A DNA stretch of 33,359 nt, taken from positions 1 through 33,359 of the forward strand of contig JAQBPK010000087.1 in NCBI GenBank assembly GCA_028287565.1, in the 5' to 3' direction. Shown here piece by piece: positions 33,201 to 33,359 of the stretch (position 1 is its first letter; each line of letters begins with the position of its first letter). The notes under the pieces were generated by a model that made no database searches, was not told the origin of the DNA, and worked only from the letters and a program-made list of their open reading frames with translations. The DNA is from Vulcanimicrobiota bacterium (GTDB lineage: Bacteria > Vulcanimicrobiota > Vulcanimicrobiia > Vulcanimicrobiales > Vulcanimicrobiaceae). The position numbers and the translations under genes are program-made.

Positions 33201-33358
33201 GCATCTTCACGCCAGGGATCGTGCTGCAGGAGCATGCGCGCGCTCGCGATCGCGTGCGCGTAGTCGCCTGCGGCCGCATAGCGTTCGGTCAGGCGCTCGA
33301 GGTTGCGGCCGTGCAGCGAGCGGAAGCGCTCGCGTTCGGGCAAGATCCATTCATCGTA
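30251..33358 (-). CDS. BTAD/AAA-ATPase/TPR transcriptional regulator, 5' end outside the window
   Basis: At least 1035 residues; the frame continues past the right edge (YDEWILPERERFRSL at the boundary), so the N-terminal DNA-binding domain is missing here. Residues below count from LPERER. 1-100 is a bacterial transcriptional activator domain (helical, AIASARMLLQHDPWREDAIR, ending RRDLDAAPMPETV). 120-470 is an AAA/STAND-type ATPase with FIGRGSELVRL, the P-loop GEAGIGKS at 152-159, and LLLVFEDVHWAG as Walker B. From about 480 a long TPR region extends to the end (AIVLLNSGLLFLKVGQYARA, then NLGMAAFLRRRFGAALRLSR). Such proteins are signal-sensing switches that use ATP and the TPR scaffold to activate genes. 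Direction and spacing suggest it could control the exported-protein run downstream. Confidence 0.92.
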   Translation of the reverse strand, partial: YDEWILPERERFRSLHGRNLERLTERYAAAGDYAHAIASARMLLQHDPWREDAIRTLLALRNASGDRAGALEEYERFAERLRRDLDAAPMPETVSRYESILHGDEVGAERLAAASQLERSTAPATMPFIGRGSELVRLGQMWVRAMRGAGGVALVSGEAGIGKSRLLAQFGATVVQRGGAVVEGSSTFPESLPYHAVIHALRSALPALAALAVDPTWLAAASEMLPELRDTDARLPHLPTLAPERQQDRLFEAVWRCFEALARERPLLLVFEDVHWAGPATIDLLAYLARRARGHALLIVITARDDESDASRPLGILRHALRRSGAFASMALGGITEAELAALVAAVLGSAYDNAAFVRRAYDVCAGNPFLLAEIVRDCLAAPETIAEPALPLSLAMSIEARLAGLSSQAQSLARMAAVVGRAFTAEIIAAAAGTPEADAVRCMDELLDVRLIREAGSAAERGSGDFVFAHDLVRSHLYNCIPDAARRRLHRRIGFVLDTNAAGERDAIAIELARHYDLGLEPEKAAAAYLMAARQAVRLYADEEALRAVSRAVELTAEPDLTYQAVALRETIHGRAGRRPEQLADLERLDALAAAGDDETRSLECLRRRILYARAVDDVDGQRRRIAALRARIATRRPGPWHAFCSEASATLLVSGGAHDDALAEAGDAVRAYTNAGDDAGIVRSLCLIADIATLRVDSAAAQSALDRATTLAVASSNEASIVRALAASALAAYMSVDYERAGVAARRGLEICRAIGDREGEADFLFRLGNIAGRRFAVAEAVTMYAAATDIYAALNKPLGEAIVLLNSGLLFLKVGQYARALVALKGARRIFLDVDDLRGLTICALNLGMAAFLRRRFGAALRLSRKAVALAERLGNPQLACSALGNVGAAERELGERDASLMHSEAALEQRRHMAPMDIGSDLADMALTYLHAGDLHRATTIANEIEALPASALESVMFPQNVLWSAARIYAAAERPERYERALHRAVALYEQRREQIPVGPWRDAYAGLDFNDALLAAATAGTSDAIRTAR

Positions 33359-33359
33359 C

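Noticed and set aside
1-33359. tRNA, rRNA, CRISPR array or transposase
   Set aside because: No cloverleaf with a TTCGANNC arm, regular direct repeats or DDE/serine recombinase motifs were recognised by eye.

Overview
The window is GC-rich, gene-dense bacterial DNA. It encodes a secretin, lipoproteins and Sec-exported proteins, so the cell is probably diderm. The mix of an exported Rhs/YD-repeat protein, a stand-alone secretin, a very large BTAD-ATPase-TPR regulator and DUF4199/VOC genes would fit a little-studied soil lineage such as Candidatus Eremiobacterota (WPS-2). That placement is inference only: there is no rRNA or marker gene here.

Positions 1-11268 form a polymorphic-toxin region read on the minus strand. 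One intact gene (6283-11268) encodes a 1661-residue Rhs protein with a signal peptide and an HNH nuclease toxin tip, followed by a DUF4265 immunity gene. Downstream lie displaced, decaying Rhs C-terminal cassettes. The first is a 5'-truncated, frameshifted Rhs gene (2390-5073) whose toxin frame overlaps a HEAT-like immunity gene. The second is an Rhs scrap plus broken toxin (666-1230) next to a DUF2489-like gene. The third is a frameshifted module at the left edge. Two antiparallel copies of one decayed gene (1228-1690 and 5266-5702) sit at the cassette boundaries.

Positions 11269-16143 carry a TPR/LuxR regulator upstream of the Rhs gene, a divergent secretin with an unusual Ig-like C-terminus, and a small lipoprotein. 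Related GTACGATCGTAC-type motifs mark the gene borders. The arrangement suggests, without proving, a shared export and control unit for the Rhs toxin.

Positions 16144-25930 are an accessory and defence stretch. It holds a TetR/MFS efflux pair around a perfect operator palindrome, a YjbR-like gene with a 43-residue zinc-ribbon microprotein, a type II restriction-modification pair, two small secreted proteins, two overlapping small genes, a DUF6622 membrane protein, a DUF4160/DUF2442 toxin-antitoxin-like pair with a clear promoter, a uracil-DNA-glycosylase-fold protein, and a pseudogene.

Positions 25918-33358 carry a nucleotidyltransferase-fold protein and a membrane-anchored LuxR regulator with its own terminator. 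DUF4199 and VOC genes follow, then a minus-strand run of two related secreted proteins, a lipoprotein and a small conserved protein. The window ends in a 5'-truncated BTAD/ATPase/TPR regulator. No tRNA, rRNA, CRISPR array or transposase was recognised.
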